From NCBI GenBank assembly GCA_023313575.1, contig JAJTTP010000001.1, positions 3,162,001 to 3,226,000 of the forward strand: a DNA stretch of 64,000 bases, written 5' to 3'. The position numbers and the translations under genes are program-made. This DNA is from Eutypella sp. D-1 (lineage: Eukaryota > Ascomycota > Sordariomycetes > Xylariales > Diatrypaceae). Below are positions 1-12,600 of the stretch, one piece after another. The notes under the pieces are model-generated. The model searched no databases. It saw nothing but the letters and a program-made list of their open reading frames with translations, and had not been told where the DNA came from. Each line of letters opens with the position of its first letter. Within the stretch, counting starts at the first letter, position 1.

Positions 1-1117
1 ATGGTGGGTATAGATGCCGGCGGTGGGACGTAGTTGCTGGCGAAGAGCAAACGGAGGGTTGGGATCGACTGGGCCACGATCGTGACGCAGGGCTCGGCCA
101 GGTTATAGACGCATTGTATAATCCTCCCATCTGATGTGGTCGTGAGCAAGGACTTTCTTTTTCGAAGGAAAGTTCATAGGAAGAGGTAGAGTAGGGGAGA
201 GTTTCGGCTTACAGTAAGTCTCATGTGATGCATTAGGGTCAAGACCCTTCATGTTCATCACACGCTTAATTGCGATTGCACCCGCTCTGTTCCCGCTATC
301 AGTAATCGAGCAGCATAGTATTGTATACCCCTCCTGGCATGACTTACAAAACCCCGAAACTCATTGCGATGGCGACCGCCAGCTTCTCCTTGTTCTTCAG
401 TATACTCTTCCTGAGGATTATCCAGGGCACAATGGTGAGCGCAAAGTCCATGCACGCCGAGTACACTGATGAAATATTGGTTAGCGAAAAAGCGTCTCGA
501 TGGACATGCAAAGGACGGTCCCGACGTACCCACTGTCCATGTGATGAGGGTTAAAGTGGCATGTTGGTTCCAATGCGTCCAGGGAGAGATGACGAAGATG
601 ATGTAAGCCGCGTTGACGGTCACTAGAACGAACCAGAGGAAATATCTACATATGCCGTTTGCCGTCAGCCGCAGGAGGGTGATAGCGAACGCGGACTTGG
701 ACCACGCCGACGCGAGGCCGCAAAACAGGCTGCAGATGGCGAAGTATTTTTTGACGAGGTCGGGCCGTCCGGCGTGAGCATCGTGAAAGCTCGGCACAGC
801 AAAGGTCGTGAGGAAACCGCCGCCGATTGCCACCATCACCTAAGAGTCCGGCAGTTAGTTTGTGTCGCTTGTCGCTATAAGGTGGATGTTGAGCTATTGA
901 ACGGCAGAGATAATACCCAGCTTGTCATAAGCACATAGTCATCGTACCTAAGTTCGAAATTAGAGAGGCCCCTTTCCTCTTCCAAATGGCGATGGAATGA
1001 GACTTACCAAAGAGAGCGCTTATAATGTTTCTTAGAGTAGACCCTCGTCACCAGCGCTAGAAGCGCCACGCCGCACATAGTCCAAATGCCACCCTGGATG
1101 GCCGCTGGATTAGCCAT
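1..1117 (-). CDS. Rhodopsin-domain (PTH11-like) integral membrane protein, 3' part beyond left edge
   Basis: Probable seven-transmembrane fungal membrane protein of the broad rhodopsin/PTH11-like group; the ligand is unknown. I assembled six exons on the minus strand: 1117-1008, 947-917, 839-530, 465-348, 295-213 and 130-1 (open at the edge). Every junction is GT-AG and phases are consistent, giving about 260 residues so far. The start at 1117 (MANPAAIQGG) has a good context and opens directly into the first membrane helix. Family hallmarks seen are YDDYVLMTSW after helix 1, YSACMDFALTIVPW in the middle, and NLAEPCVTIVAQSIPTLR near the last helix. The intron at 529-466 has a GTACGT donor and CTAAC branch site. 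Reading through it instead keeps a CPS-like stretch but then needs a one-base frameshift, so that junction is the least certain. The C-terminal tail is missing because the window ends. Confidence 0.72.
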
Positions 1118-3376
1118 GATGGTTCGTTTCTGTTTCTTGTCGATGTGGATTCTGACGGAGAAAGACGGCCCCATTCAATTCTTCCTTCTCCGTTTTCCGG
1201 GCTAGGCAGTGTTTTTGAACTGGCAAGGAAAGGCCCGCCTTACCAACCGTTCGCACGGAGGTGGGGGGGGGAATCCGGAGGGAAAACCCTCCCATTGAAA
1301 AGTTCTTGCAGGGCAGGGAGGATAGGTACGGGGCTAAGGCTGAGTGATGTGACATCGGAAGTCGGGTGTCAGCTCTGCGTGGTGGCTTGCATCTCATTTC
1401 GTCACTTGCAGGCATTATATCCCGTATTTTAACCTTTCAGGAATACAGCTGCGACTCTGCATTGAGCATCCCTCTCGGAGGAAGTAGAAATAAGGTATGC
1501 CTCGTTCGAAGCCACCCTACTTTAGCCTATCTAGCCGCATGCCTAATGGATATTAATAGCTATTTGACTGCCATCACCAGGAAATGTGCGTCCTGTATTT
1601 TCACCCTATCCTTGTCGGTCTGCATTATATTCACATTTCAGCCCAATGACATGATACTATTTGGCTGCCAGTCCGTCTAGTGTAGCACCAAGGCTGTGGT
1701 TATTCTGCCTATCAGCCTACAAGGCCTGTGTACGCGCCCCCTCGGAGATGTGTGACGTATGCGACCAATTATATGATATTGAGGGTCGCACAGCCGGTCT
1801 AATAGCTACACAGTATCTCCACAATCAGTAATGTGAAAAGGGGGCCGTGAGTTCGGGGCCTATTAATCGCCCAGTGCCTGTCAGCTTATGCCCATAAGTA
1901 CAATCTCACACACCATCTTCTGAGTATGGAGGCCGGGTTGCCGGGGTGGAGAAGCGTGCCCGGAGTGACCCATGTCGATGAGTTTTGGAGAAAAGGAGGA
2001 AGGCAATGGCATGTCGGTGGCCTAGATTTCTTATTTTATATATGGTACATTATATGTCGACAGCCGGCTTGCGGTCGACTCTGGCGTTGCAGTACAAAAT
2101 GTTCTTGGGCAATGGGTCACTGCTGTAATATATCATTCTAACTCTTTGCCCTAATGCATGGCAGTCGCTTACTTGCAGTACAGTCTAGACCCATGTAGAC
2201 CGTGCCGAGTAGTATCTACAGTCAGAGTGCATCAAGTCGTACTAAATCCCGTGTCTCGGTCGAATTCTCGATCATCGTCGCCTTGCGACAGTCTACCTTC
2301 AGTCGAATATGGGTTTGCAGGTTTGATATATTGTCTTATCTGGGAGATGCATATGCGAGTAGTCCTTGCCGGCTTATTCGCGGCATTCTTACCCCTGTCA
2401 AGGACTCGTCGATCCTTTCAAAATCCGCTCAACTACTGCAGTGTGATCGTTCCAAAGTTGATGGAGAGCAATTGGATAATTGTTCAGATCGGTCACTTGT
2501 AAAGATTTACATATATGATTTCTGTTCCAGCAGCCTGTTGAAACCAACCATACATTCCCATTTTCTAAAATTTCGGCCCCCAAGGCTTACTAAGTACCGG
2601 TCCAGCGCGAGCGAGGGTATTTGCGGCTAATGCCTGCCTGCTTACATACATCATCTTAGGTTCTATTCCTCACAGAAATACGTTTATAATTTCCGGGAAA
2701 AAGCTTCAGCGTGTGAGGTAAAATATGAAAGTCCTCTACTCTAGATAAGAGAGGATTCAATCTATGATACTTAACGGTAATATGGTTTATGGAAAAGATA
2801 AATCATATTTGTCAAGCCGAGCCCGTCGAGAAGGTTCGCTTAGGTTTAAGCCGGGGTCACGGGAACATCCGTACGGGAACGGTAGCCTGGAGTCATTAAT
2901 GAGGTCGTCCTTAATTAGCGCTCTGCCTACTAAGTAGGCAGGTATTGGCATCGGGAGGCGACGAATTATACCTTTTTATGATTAGGTAAACATCAGTCTT
3001 ATTGAATCTTTAACTAGGATGGTTTTCTGGTGGGCTACAGATGTCTCCTCCATCTTGTTCTTTCTGTGTTTTGATTACAAAGTTATCTTATATTCTTGTA
3101 TATTTCAGCGAGACTCACGTCAGCACACATGATAAGACACCCAATCATATAGGGGTACCAAACCAGCTGCACCAGTGCCCTGTTGCCCCTGGAAAGCCTC
3201 GAGGATTTCTGCTCGTGTCTCCCCAACCGGCCAATCGCCAGCCGATACACTGCATTGCGCGAGACCAGACACCCCGGATGGAATGAAGCGGCGCGCTCTG
3301 TGCGGCTGAAGATAAAATAACGTGGTACTACTACTACTATGATCAACCGAGAAAAATTACGTGCAGCACGATATCC
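1118..3376. other. Intergenic, 2.3 kb, no supported gene
   Basis: Spacer between the divergently oriented membrane-protein and Clr5 genes, so it must hold both promoters. The open frames here are short, resemble no family I know, and have no coding-like codon pattern. It contains a G-run near 1262 and a near-perfect hairpin at 2923-2941. Confidence 0.6.
2923..2941. repeat. Perfect 9-bp inverted repeat around one base
   Basis: Arms CTGCCTACT and AGTAGGCAG flank a single A, so the 19 bp can form a hairpin or bind a dimeric protein. It lies about 440 bp upstream of the Clr5 gene. No function is known. Confidence 0.6.
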
Positions 3377-4908
3377 ATGGTCCCCAAGTTAAACGATGCC
3401 AGTGCGCTGCCTGGCCAGACCTCCCAGAAGAAATGGGCGACCGCGGAGGATTGGGCGGCCCACAAGGAGACGATCATACACCTATATTCCAGCCGCAACT
3501 TGACCCTTAGACATGTCGTCGCCATCATGCGCGACAAGCATCAATTCTTCGCCACGTGGGTTCTGATCCTTTCTACCAGGTATATTTTTCACCTGGTACC
3601 TGGGTTATGCTGACCTGGGTTAGTGAGGCTATGTATAAGAGAAGATTCAACATTTGGGGCATTGGGAAGAATGCGAAGCGCAAACCCCCCACGCAATACG
3701 GCGACAGGCAAGGTCAGACCGACGAGCTACAGCTGCAAGACTCGGAACGAGGTTCATCCACACGCGCCACATCTTCCGAGGCTACCGTAAAGTTGGAGCA
3801 TACGCAGCCACAGGCAATGCCTCTCACTTATTGCCGTAAGAGATCACCCGAGCCTCCGTCGTCTGGTCTATACTCCCCAGATTATCCCGGTGACCTTCTG
3901 CTAGTTGACCGGTGGATGCTGGCCGTGCAGAACTACGTCCCGGCCGCTTTCGAGATGGGGCTGTGGAAGCTCCAGCCGGGCGGTACCATCGTGTTCAACC
4001 AACAACTCATCGGGTGGTACAACCGCACCAGGTCCTGCCAGCTGGCGCTTGCGGCCGGGGAGACCAAGCATGCCTTCAGGATCCTGGGAACCTGTATAGA
4101 GGAGTTCAAGGACCTGATGAGATCGCAGGACCCGCTCCTGGTCTTGTTCATATTCCAGGGTCTGTTCCCGATTTCGAGGCACAGCCCGGAAGCGGCGACG
4201 GTCGTCTTAAGGTATGTGCGCGACATAGCCAGGGTCGTCCACCCACCTGCCCATCCGATGCGGCTCATGATGGATTATTTGTATCAGATGGGATTGGAAG
4301 AATTAGGCAGGAGTGCCGGCGAATTGTTGAAGCCGTACCTAGCGCTCCTATTTCGGGTCGTAGGCCCGCACATCGAACCCTTAGCGGAGCTGATGGCCCT
4401 GATAAGCTCCACGCTCGGGACCCCCGATCCAAAAATGCTCGCCGTTGCGACCAAAACCCACAAGGGAACTTACGAGCGGATAGCAGCCTACGGTGAAGCT
4501 TATGCGTTCGAGTTCCTCGGCTTGAAACTGGCGTACACCTGGAACCTGGTCCGGCGCGGCCTCCTGGCTGAGGCGCAATCGGCCACGATGCAGGTGCTGG
4601 AGTCTGAGGAGGCCCCCAAGCACCCGAACATCGTGGCCTCATGCCATCAGCTGGCTTTCCACATCGCCTTCCTGGAAGAGGACCACGAGCGCATGGTGGA
4701 GGCGGCGCGGAGACGAGTCAAGTACAGCGTGCAGACCTTCGGCCTCGGGAGCTACGTGACACTGGATGCGCTGAGCTCCCTCGAGGCGTATCTTCGAAGG
4801 ATTGGGGACGACATTGGAGCAGACGAGGCGTACTCGAATCTTCTCGTGGCCACACGTGAGGTGAAAAGGACAAGAGCGGTGGCGATGAGACCGGCCAAGA
4901 GGCGGTGA
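3377..4908 (+). CDS. Clr5-domain protein, possible nuclear regulator
   Basis: Protein of 487 residues with an N-terminal Clr5 domain at about residues 18-72. Exon 1 is 3377-3555 and exon 2 is 3624-4908; the 68-nt intron (GTGGGT donor, GCTGAC branch, TTAG acceptor) cuts the domain. After splicing the domain reads WAAHKETIIHLYSSRNLTL, then VVAIMRDKH, then YKRRFNIWGIGKN, the family pattern of a helical region ending in a K-x-W-G-like turn. Clr5 is named after a fission-yeast silencing factor; in filamentous fungi the domain occurs in large families, mostly uncharacterised, often joined to TPR-like helices. Here residues of about 150-480 look all-helical and could be such a repeat scaffold, but I cannot name it. 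A Lys/Arg-rich C-terminus (MRPAKRR) fits nuclear location. Confidence 0.8.
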
Positions 4909-6975
4909 CATTTAGTTATTTACGGTAGACGCATTCTAGACTGTTGATTGGGGCTCACCGTGCCTTGATGCACGTTCCCCGTGTGCGAATAAATGATATG
5001 TAGTATAGATGAAGCGATAGCGACCATTTGGATATTCATACCTTTGGTAGACACTGCAACCCGTGCGGGACATTCGTAAAGAACGGGGATTTAGTTAAAC
5101 ACATGCGCAACACATTACATGCTAATACTGGAATAGCCGGCCGATTGATGCGGCATAGACATGTGTAATATTAGAAGTCAACCTGGCCGTTAACTTGAAG
5201 GCCAGTCAGGGTGGTGATGTCTATTCTGGATGCCCTCGGGCCACGGAAGATGTTTCATACGTATAAGAGGAGGAGGCACGGATGCACAGTCGTTGGCTTG
5301 ATTAAGGAGAGCTGGCGTACAAATCGAAGAACCTAATATACCTAAGTATTTACAGAGATCTGCTGGCCTTCCGAATGGTGACCCTGGATCGACCAAATCC
5401 TCACTGGATCCTCTAAGGAAATCGGTCTGCCTCGATAGCCCTAGAAGTACCTGAGTAGACCTAGAAGGCTACAGTACACTAGAATAGCGCAGCCCCTTTT
5501 TCGTAATCTTCATGGAGCGATTTAACGAATCAGCTGCAGAAACCACTTTACATGTAAATCGACTCTATAAAGTATACTACATACCAGCGGACGTAAGTAG
5601 GTAGAAATTTCACACGAAATTTCGGCCTGTGGGAAGATGTCTTTGTTTAAGTACCTAACGATAAATACCCGGGACATTGGTAGCTTTGTACCTGCAGATG
5701 TAAGTAGCCGTTAACGAATCTTGCAGTATTATTACCCCACGTACTTATGCACCTACAGGCTACCCCACAATGGATGTTTCCAGCGGCATAGTAGTGACCT
5801 AGCGCCTTAAAGCCATTGGTTGGTAGGCGCCTACGCCAGCTACATGCGTTTCGAAACTTTTGATGCAGCCCAACTGCGCAGTGCCGATTGGCTGGGAAGC
5901 CCAGAACCGCCCAGGTGGGATGGAGCTGCGCGGCCCAAACAAACGCAGCTGAGGCCCTTCCCCTTTAACACACTAAAAGCTAAGCTTAGGTTAGCCCCTT
6001 TTAACGTCGACCATAACCGGCTAACGTGACACTTCCACCACGATCAGATCTGCACGACATGGTTTGCTATGTAGGTATGTATATAAGGTTCATGGATAAG
6101 TGGAAGGAAGGTGCTGAGGTGTGGACCATTATGCAGTGTCTTGCTGCCAGTCAAATGGCCGCGACTAGCTTGGCTACTAACCGCGACCCGGCAAGGATTT
6201 GTGTGAGTTTGGCCGCATCGCCAATGAAGGGCTGAGAAAGGCCTCCCGTCCAATTCAAACAAGGACGCCGAACTGGTGAAATATGGGGTCGCATTCTATA
6301 GTGTGAAACAGAAGGTAAGAGACGTATGCCCTCAAGGCCGTCTGACTATCTCAAAGACACGCCCTTCCTCCTTTTGGAAATCCCTCCGTGGTCTGTGATG
6401 TAGGTAGAGAGGCTTGTTTGAACCCTTGGGCAGTGGGCCGATCCCTGGAGCTGTCCAACCACATCCTAGGGTTGGTAGACAATGGCCCATAGCCGCAACA
6501 ATGACAGAGAACAATGGAGATCATTCACCTCGGAGCAAACGAGGAGGGGCAATGGATTCCATTGTCTTTCATGGAGTAACCAGACAAGAGGGCCATCCGC
6601 CATTCTGCCAGAAAATATATAAAGCATGGCACAATGCCTATTGTCCGTTTAACAATGAGCATACCCTCAGGTTTTGTCCAACGTACGGTCCAGAACACTC
6701 GACCTTTTTCCTACTTTTCATTCATTCACTGTCGCCCTTGTCTTCAATTCTTTCACTCTCTTGATAGATACCCCCAGATTCTGTGCATATTTAAAGGCCT
6801 CTTCCATCGGCTGGTGTCCGATTCCAGAATTTCTCATCATCAGCAACATTTCACTTCACTTCACAACAGTAACAACACAGCAACGAAAGTCAGGAACTTT
6901 CACACGCATACTTTCATTCGCACTTTCACATACTAACAAACAGTTTCGATCTCATTCTTTAACCTAACAACCAAG
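4909..6975. other. Intergenic, 2.1 kb, upstream region of the AA11 gene
   Basis: No supported gene. The last 400 bp become C/T-rich as in a fungal promoter and 5' leader. Two TATA-like boxes (6616-6623 and 6788-6795) precede the AA11 start. A GAAATTTC motif occurs twice near 5604-5622. Confidence 0.55.
6616..6623 (+). promoter_or_regulatory. Candidate TATA box of the AA11 gene
   Basis: TATATAAA, 353 bp before the start codon. A second candidate, TATTTAAA, lies at 6788-6795 (181 bp before the start). Which one is used decides whether the 5' leader is about 320 or 150 nt. Confidence 0.35.
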
Positions 6976-8410
6976 ATGGTTTCCTTCACGAAGCAGAGCA
7001 TTGCCGCGGTTATGGCGCTGGTCGCCACATCTGCCAATGCCCACATCATCATGAAGACTCCCACCCCCTATTCCGCCCAGACCCTCGACAACTCGCCTCT
7101 CTCCGGCGCGGCTAATTTCCCTTGTAAAGCTCCCCAGGGACCGCAAGCGGCTAAGTTCTATAGCCGCGAGGGCATTACCACGAAGATGGCCATCGGCGAG
7201 CCCCAGACGCTCTCCTTCATCGGCTCCGCCGTCCACGGTGGTGGCAGCTGCCAGCTCGCCATCACTGAGGATTTGCAGCCAACCGCCTCGAGCTCGTGGC
7301 AGGTCATCCTTTCCATTGAGGGTGGATGCCCCACGAAGGACGGTGGCTCCTCAGCCTCCGAGTACGAATTTAAAATTCCGTCTAGCGTAGAGCCCAAGGC
7401 CTACACTTTTGCATGGGTAAGTAATGTCTCTAACTTTTCTTTTCTTCCTATTCCCTTTTCTTTCTCTCTTTTTCATTGCGTTAAGCTAGCTATGACTGAG
7501 AACTTTTGCTAACCATATTTTTTGTTTTCTAGACATGGGTAAGTTACTTCCGCCCCCCCTCCCCACCCCTTTTATAGAGATGATCAAAAACTAACTTGTC
7601 TTGCAGATGAGCAAGCTCGCCGGCCAGCCGGAATACTACATGAACTGCGCACCCATCGAGGTCACCGCCGGCTCCGCCAAGCGTTCCGAGGGAAACGCGA
7701 CTATGGAGCTGCTGCCCCGCGACGACGCCGCCCTCCCCGAGCTCTTCGTGGCCAATCTCCAAGGAATCAACGACTGCAAGACCGAGCCCTCCACCGACCC
7801 TGAGTTTCCCAATCCCGGCCCTAATGTCGAGAAGCCTAACCCCAACGCCAAGTACTCTAAAGTAAAGGGCGAGAACTGTGTCCCGTCTGGCGCTAAGGCG
7901 GGCGGCGGTTCCGGCTCCGGTGCCGGTGGTAGCCCTTCTGGTGGTGCCGACAACGGAAATGGTAGCGGCAGCGGTGACGGCAGTGGCAGCGGAAGCGGTA
8001 ACAGCCCCGCCCCCACGACCTCGGCCGCTGAGCAGCCCTCGTCTGGATTCATGACAGTCCCCATCGAGACGCCCACGAGCACCGATGCCGCCGCCGCCCC
8101 GACGAGCGCCGCCTCGCCCCCGGAGGCATCGACTCCCGCTGCCGCCCCGACTAGCGATGCCGCACCTCCCGCTGTCTCGACTCCTGCTGCCGCTCCCTCT
8201 TCAGGTTCCGGTTCCGGCGCTGGTCTCACAGGAGCTTGCACGGACGAGGGCACTTTCAACTGCGACGGCACTTCCTACCAACAATGCGCCTCGGGAGAGT
8301 GGACCGCGATGCAGGCCCTTCCCGGCGGCACCACGTGCACTCAGGGAATGAGCGCGAACTTGTGGGCTCGCAGTGAGAAGAAGAGCATCCGGTGGGCCCG
8401 CCGCATCTAA
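6976..8410 (+). CDS. AA11 lytic polysaccharide monooxygenase (chitin-active family) with C-terminal chitin-binding-like module
   Basis: Secreted copper enzyme of 416 residues. AA11 members oxidatively cleave chitin. Exons are 6976-7416, 7533-7538 (only 6 nt, coding Thr-Trp) and 7607-8410. Both introns are GT-AG with TGCTAAC and ACTAAC branch sites. The signal peptide (about 1-22) ends ANA, so His23 becomes the mature N-terminus, the first half of the copper histidine brace; His87 in AVHGGGSCQ is the expected second ligand. LSFIGSAVHGGGSC and YYMNCAPIEV are AA11 hallmarks. The catalytic domain ends near residue 220. A Gly/Ser then Ala/Pro/Thr/Ser-rich linker follows (about 235-365), then a four-Cys module (ACTDEGTFNCDGTSYQQCAS), like the X278/CBM19-type chitin-binding modules on other AA11 proteins. 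The likely role is degradation of fungal or arthropod chitin, or remodelling of the fungus's own wall. Confidence 0.92.
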
Positions 8411-9699
8411 GTACAGCGCCAAAGAAGGGTGGGAATGGGCGAAACGAGAGAGGCGCAATTGAAGGACAGGATCTCTAAGACGTAGAAGAAGGAAATTAGC
8501 ATTCTGGAAGTGCTGGTAGCGTTTGCTAGCGTAGCTAGCAAGTACATAGAGAAAGGAATTCACATTCACACACACGCACATATATTTATACTCTATAAGA
8601 AGTGTTCGTAAAGAATCTTCCCCTGTGAGCAGGTTCATGAATAGATGAATATGCAGCCTTATAATGTTAGCCCTTGTACCAGGGAGGTTCTTCTGTGTGA
8701 TATGCAGCCCTATCCAAGGAAACGCAAGGACAAAAACGTTATTTCACTCGTATATATCATCTTAGGTATGAGGCATGCAGCTAGTCGGCTTTTTCTTGAG
8801 TGAGAGGCCAGTGGGCTTGGGGCTATGGTATGCTCACACACGCCTCCGCCGCAGGGCCCCGCTACCCCTATCCACCCCTGGGCGAAGAAGGCTTGTACTA
8901 TGAATCCGCCCTACAAAACGTTTCAGTGAGTTATTGTCGGGAGTTGCATTATCTTGTACATAGTGATTTAGCTGGATTGCGTGGCTTGTAGCTTTGTTTA
9001 GACCGTGTCTCAATTCGGATTGCGGGAGATGCTTGCGAGTATCTGGTTGGGAGTGTAGAGAAGAGAAGTATAGGTACATTGAGGACTAGTCTGAAGTCAC
9101 ATAAGATTTAACCGAGTATATGGTAGCGGTGGAACTGTGCTCACCGAAAGTAAATCTCGCGGTGGGCAAGGGAAGGAATACTGTCGCACAAGGATACCGA
9201 GGAAGATGGGGAGGAAGCGCCTGAAAGATATGAGCAGATAGAAGTAAGTACTAAATTTTCGTCTTCGTCTAGCAGCGATGCAAAGGCTCCCCTCCACCCG
9301 CCTTCCCCTTTCCATCTGTATTGGCTCTTCCCCGAATATAACGTGTTTTACTCACTTGCGTTAGTATCTACATTGATAGACCGCAGTAGAAGTGCTGGGT
9401 CCAGAGGAGCGTGTGAAGTGCTGCGGATACGAAAGACATACATAATTTGAAAATATATAGTGTGTATATATTACTAATTACTACTCTATTTATATGGTGC
9501 TGCGCTCCCTCCTGTCTATATGTAATGATACTGATTCCCCACGATCGATTCCTCACACATCCCTCTCTACCTAGGTAGCCCACGCAACTGCCACGCAATC
9601 TCGAAAAGTCAGTCCTATTATCCCCACACCTACAAGCCGACTTGGGAGCTAGCGAGCGAGCGATGACCCAGGCAAACCCCACCATGGGATCAAACCCCC
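8411..9699. other. Intergenic between convergent AA11 and STT4 genes
   Basis: Holds the 3' ends of two convergent genes; no supported coding region. A perfect CTACCTAGGTAG palindrome lies at 9567-9578. Open frames on both strands are short and without family resemblance. Confidence 0.55.
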
Positions 9700-12600
9700 C
9701 TAATAAGGGATGCCGTTGGTGATGAGCTGGAACTGGTCGTAGACCATGGTGCTGTAGCTTCCGGAGCTCTTGCGGACGAGGTCGCGAACGTAGTCCGCAG
9801 CCTCACGCTCGTTGCGGTCGAGCGCGAAGCGGTCCTTGAAGTTCTTGATGGTGTCGGGCTTGAAGCAGGGTAGGCCGCTGTCCATCATGAGCAGCACGAT
9901 CTGGCTGAGCTTCTCGGCATACGGGCGGGCGGCTAGGAATGCCTTGACACACATCTCCTCGAACCACTTGAAGGCTTGGTGCTCAGGATTGCCACCAAGC
10001 ACTGCCATCATCTCCCGCGTTAGCTTGAAGGGCGCCCTTTCGAAGCGCACGCCACCGGGGGCAATATCGAAGCAGAAACCAAAATCGATGTGGATCAAGT
10101 GACCCATGTCATCGATCATGATATTGCCATTGTGCCGGTCCTTGAATTGTAGCAGATAAGAGATGATGCTGTACGCGGCCATACTCTTGGCGAAATTACT
10201 TCGCGCATGTTGGAAACGCAGCGAGTCTTCATTGCCGTACTTGCTGATGAAATAGTCATATAACCCGTTCACTGCCTCGCGGCCCACCATGTCGCGGGAG
10301 ATGGAGTTCGGCAGTACGTCGATGACACCGCAACCTGGCGCCGTTGCTGTCACGCGATATGGGAATACGAAAACATCTAGACCGACGTCGTGAAAGATGC
10401 CGCGGAACGCGGATATCATCTGCAACGCAAGAACGTCCTGTCGGCAGTCATCTCCTACTTTAAAGATTGCACTTTGCCAGACTTCGATCGTAGTCTCAGG
10501 AGGAGGATGTCCTGACTCCGCTGCCTGTTGCATTGCCTCTTCCGAATCCTCGCCCTTCGATTTCTTAATGCGGAATGTAGCCATGTATGGTGCCTTGGCA
10601 TGGGATTGCAGTGGCTTGCCAGACTTTCGGTCAATGCCAATAACAACACCATCAGGGTTACTTGGCAGGTAAACACCAACATCGACCTTGATCTTCCGAA
10701 GCTCTTCTTCGATTTTCTGCTTCTTCTCCGGTTTGGGTCGTGGGATGAAGGGTTTGAGCTTTCCTGAGATACTGGTGACCTCGTCGAAGAAAGTGAATTC
10801 TCTTTCATAGAAATTCTTGTCCTCTGGGGTGAAACTGTCGATCATCTTGGACATGACCTTGTCGAGAGCAGGCTTGATTGCGTCGGGCTAACATCGTTAT
10901 CAGTATGGATACATGAATCGTGGGGTGAGGGATCACTCACAATTGTGCCGTCATCATCTTTATACGAATTTGCCTTCATGTTCCAGATGATCTGATGCGC
11001 AAACAGCTGAGAGAACTGCGCGGTCTCGATGATATACCGTTCGACATAGCCAAGCGCATCATATCGCAGACCTTGCACTATCTGTGGAACGTAAAAGAAT
11101 GTCACGTCGACTGGGTGGCTTTCAAGTGCCCGCATTGCATATTGAATCAAGAACGGATTATTCTTATATGCAGGAAGGAAGTATGTGCAAGCTGTAATGG
11201 GATTCACAGGGGCCCAGTAGAGGAGGTACTGTATCTGTTAGCGAAGTCGGTCGGAAACTAATACACATGAATGTTCGCATACCTTCAACTGGAAACGGAC
11301 ATCCTGGGGAAGTTCGCCACCAAGAAGAATTGGGAGTGCTTCCGCTTCAGAGATGACATTGGCGGGGAAATTCAATAACAGCCAGCGAACGGCTGCGTGT
11401 ACGCTTGGGCCTGGGAATCTGCTGACCAGCTCGATTGCCAAGGCGGGGTGTTCATCCCACGCTACACGGATCAGGGGCTTCAATGTAATCTGCTTGATGT
11501 TAAATGGCACGCACCAGAGGCCTCCTTCTGGAACGCAACTCACCTCAAGTGTATGTCTCCCTTGATGTGTCATCACGTCCGGCCTAGGTTGCACTTCGTA
11601 TAAGGGGTGCACCCAAACATCTAATCTAGCTTGCTCACTTTCTAAGAGGATCTGAAATAATGACTCTTTCTGTGGAATGAGGCTGTAGTTGCCGACCGCA
11701 TGAGCACCTATGTACGAAACCATACCCAGATGCTTCATGACGTCAGAAATGAGGCGAACTTCAGTTTTAAGCTGGAGCATGTTGCTGCCGTACGACCATT
11801 TCGGCGCGTACTTGAACCAACTCAACCCAGCCGAGAGTATCTTGTCTTTAAGACGCCATTGGCCAACGGCACCAATAGAACTGCTGCTGACCCTGAGAAC
11901 CCTCAAACTGAAGAGAATGATGCGAAGACGTAATTCTCGAGCAAGTGGATGGGATATTGAATATTTCATGACGCCTAGCGTCAAGTCAAGCATGCGTAGG
12001 AAGCTTCGCTGAATATCCGGGCTGCCTAGACGCATCGCGTTGAAGTGGCTGGCAAAGAATTGGACCAAGCGAGTGTGAGGTGCGAGTAAGTTATGGACCA
12101 GGTGACGCTTCTTCGCGAGACCTTCATTATCACTGGGAGCGAATTCCTTCTTCAAGAAGAAAGGGTCAGGGTGCCTGATTATGTCAGTTTATGGTACAGA
12201 GTTATTGTGGGGATCAGGCTCACATTAAAGCAGGGTTGAATAGCCCTAGCTTTTTCTGTATTGTGACCTCCCATTGCTGCATTATCTCAGCAAGTAAACG
12301 GGGTTCCATCCTCGAATTCTCGTGCATAACGCCGAGCCACAGGGAAACCCCAAACTTGATAGATTCCTTCGTGAACAGTTTGAAAGGAATGCTGACGAGG
12401 TAGTGGGCTATGGCGCATTCGTCTTTTTCGCTGCGACACAGTAAGGCAGCTGCTCTTCGGAGTATGTCCCTCACGTCGTTGAGTGGTGTCGGCTTCTTCC
12501 CAGCCACTCGCGATTCTACATGAGCTAACGCAGTTACAGCATTGGCCCTATCGTTCGGCGCTGTTTTCATGAACGAGTCCCTCCTACGGAGCGGCATGAT

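Noticed and set aside
3912..4496. 194-codon alternative frame in the Clr5 gene
   Set aside because: Same-strand shadow; the main frame is longer and continues the Clr5 domain.
7636..8271. 211-codon open frame antisense to the AA11 linker
   Set aside because: It mirrors the low-complexity Gly/Ser/Ala/Pro linker on the other strand and has no motif of its own.
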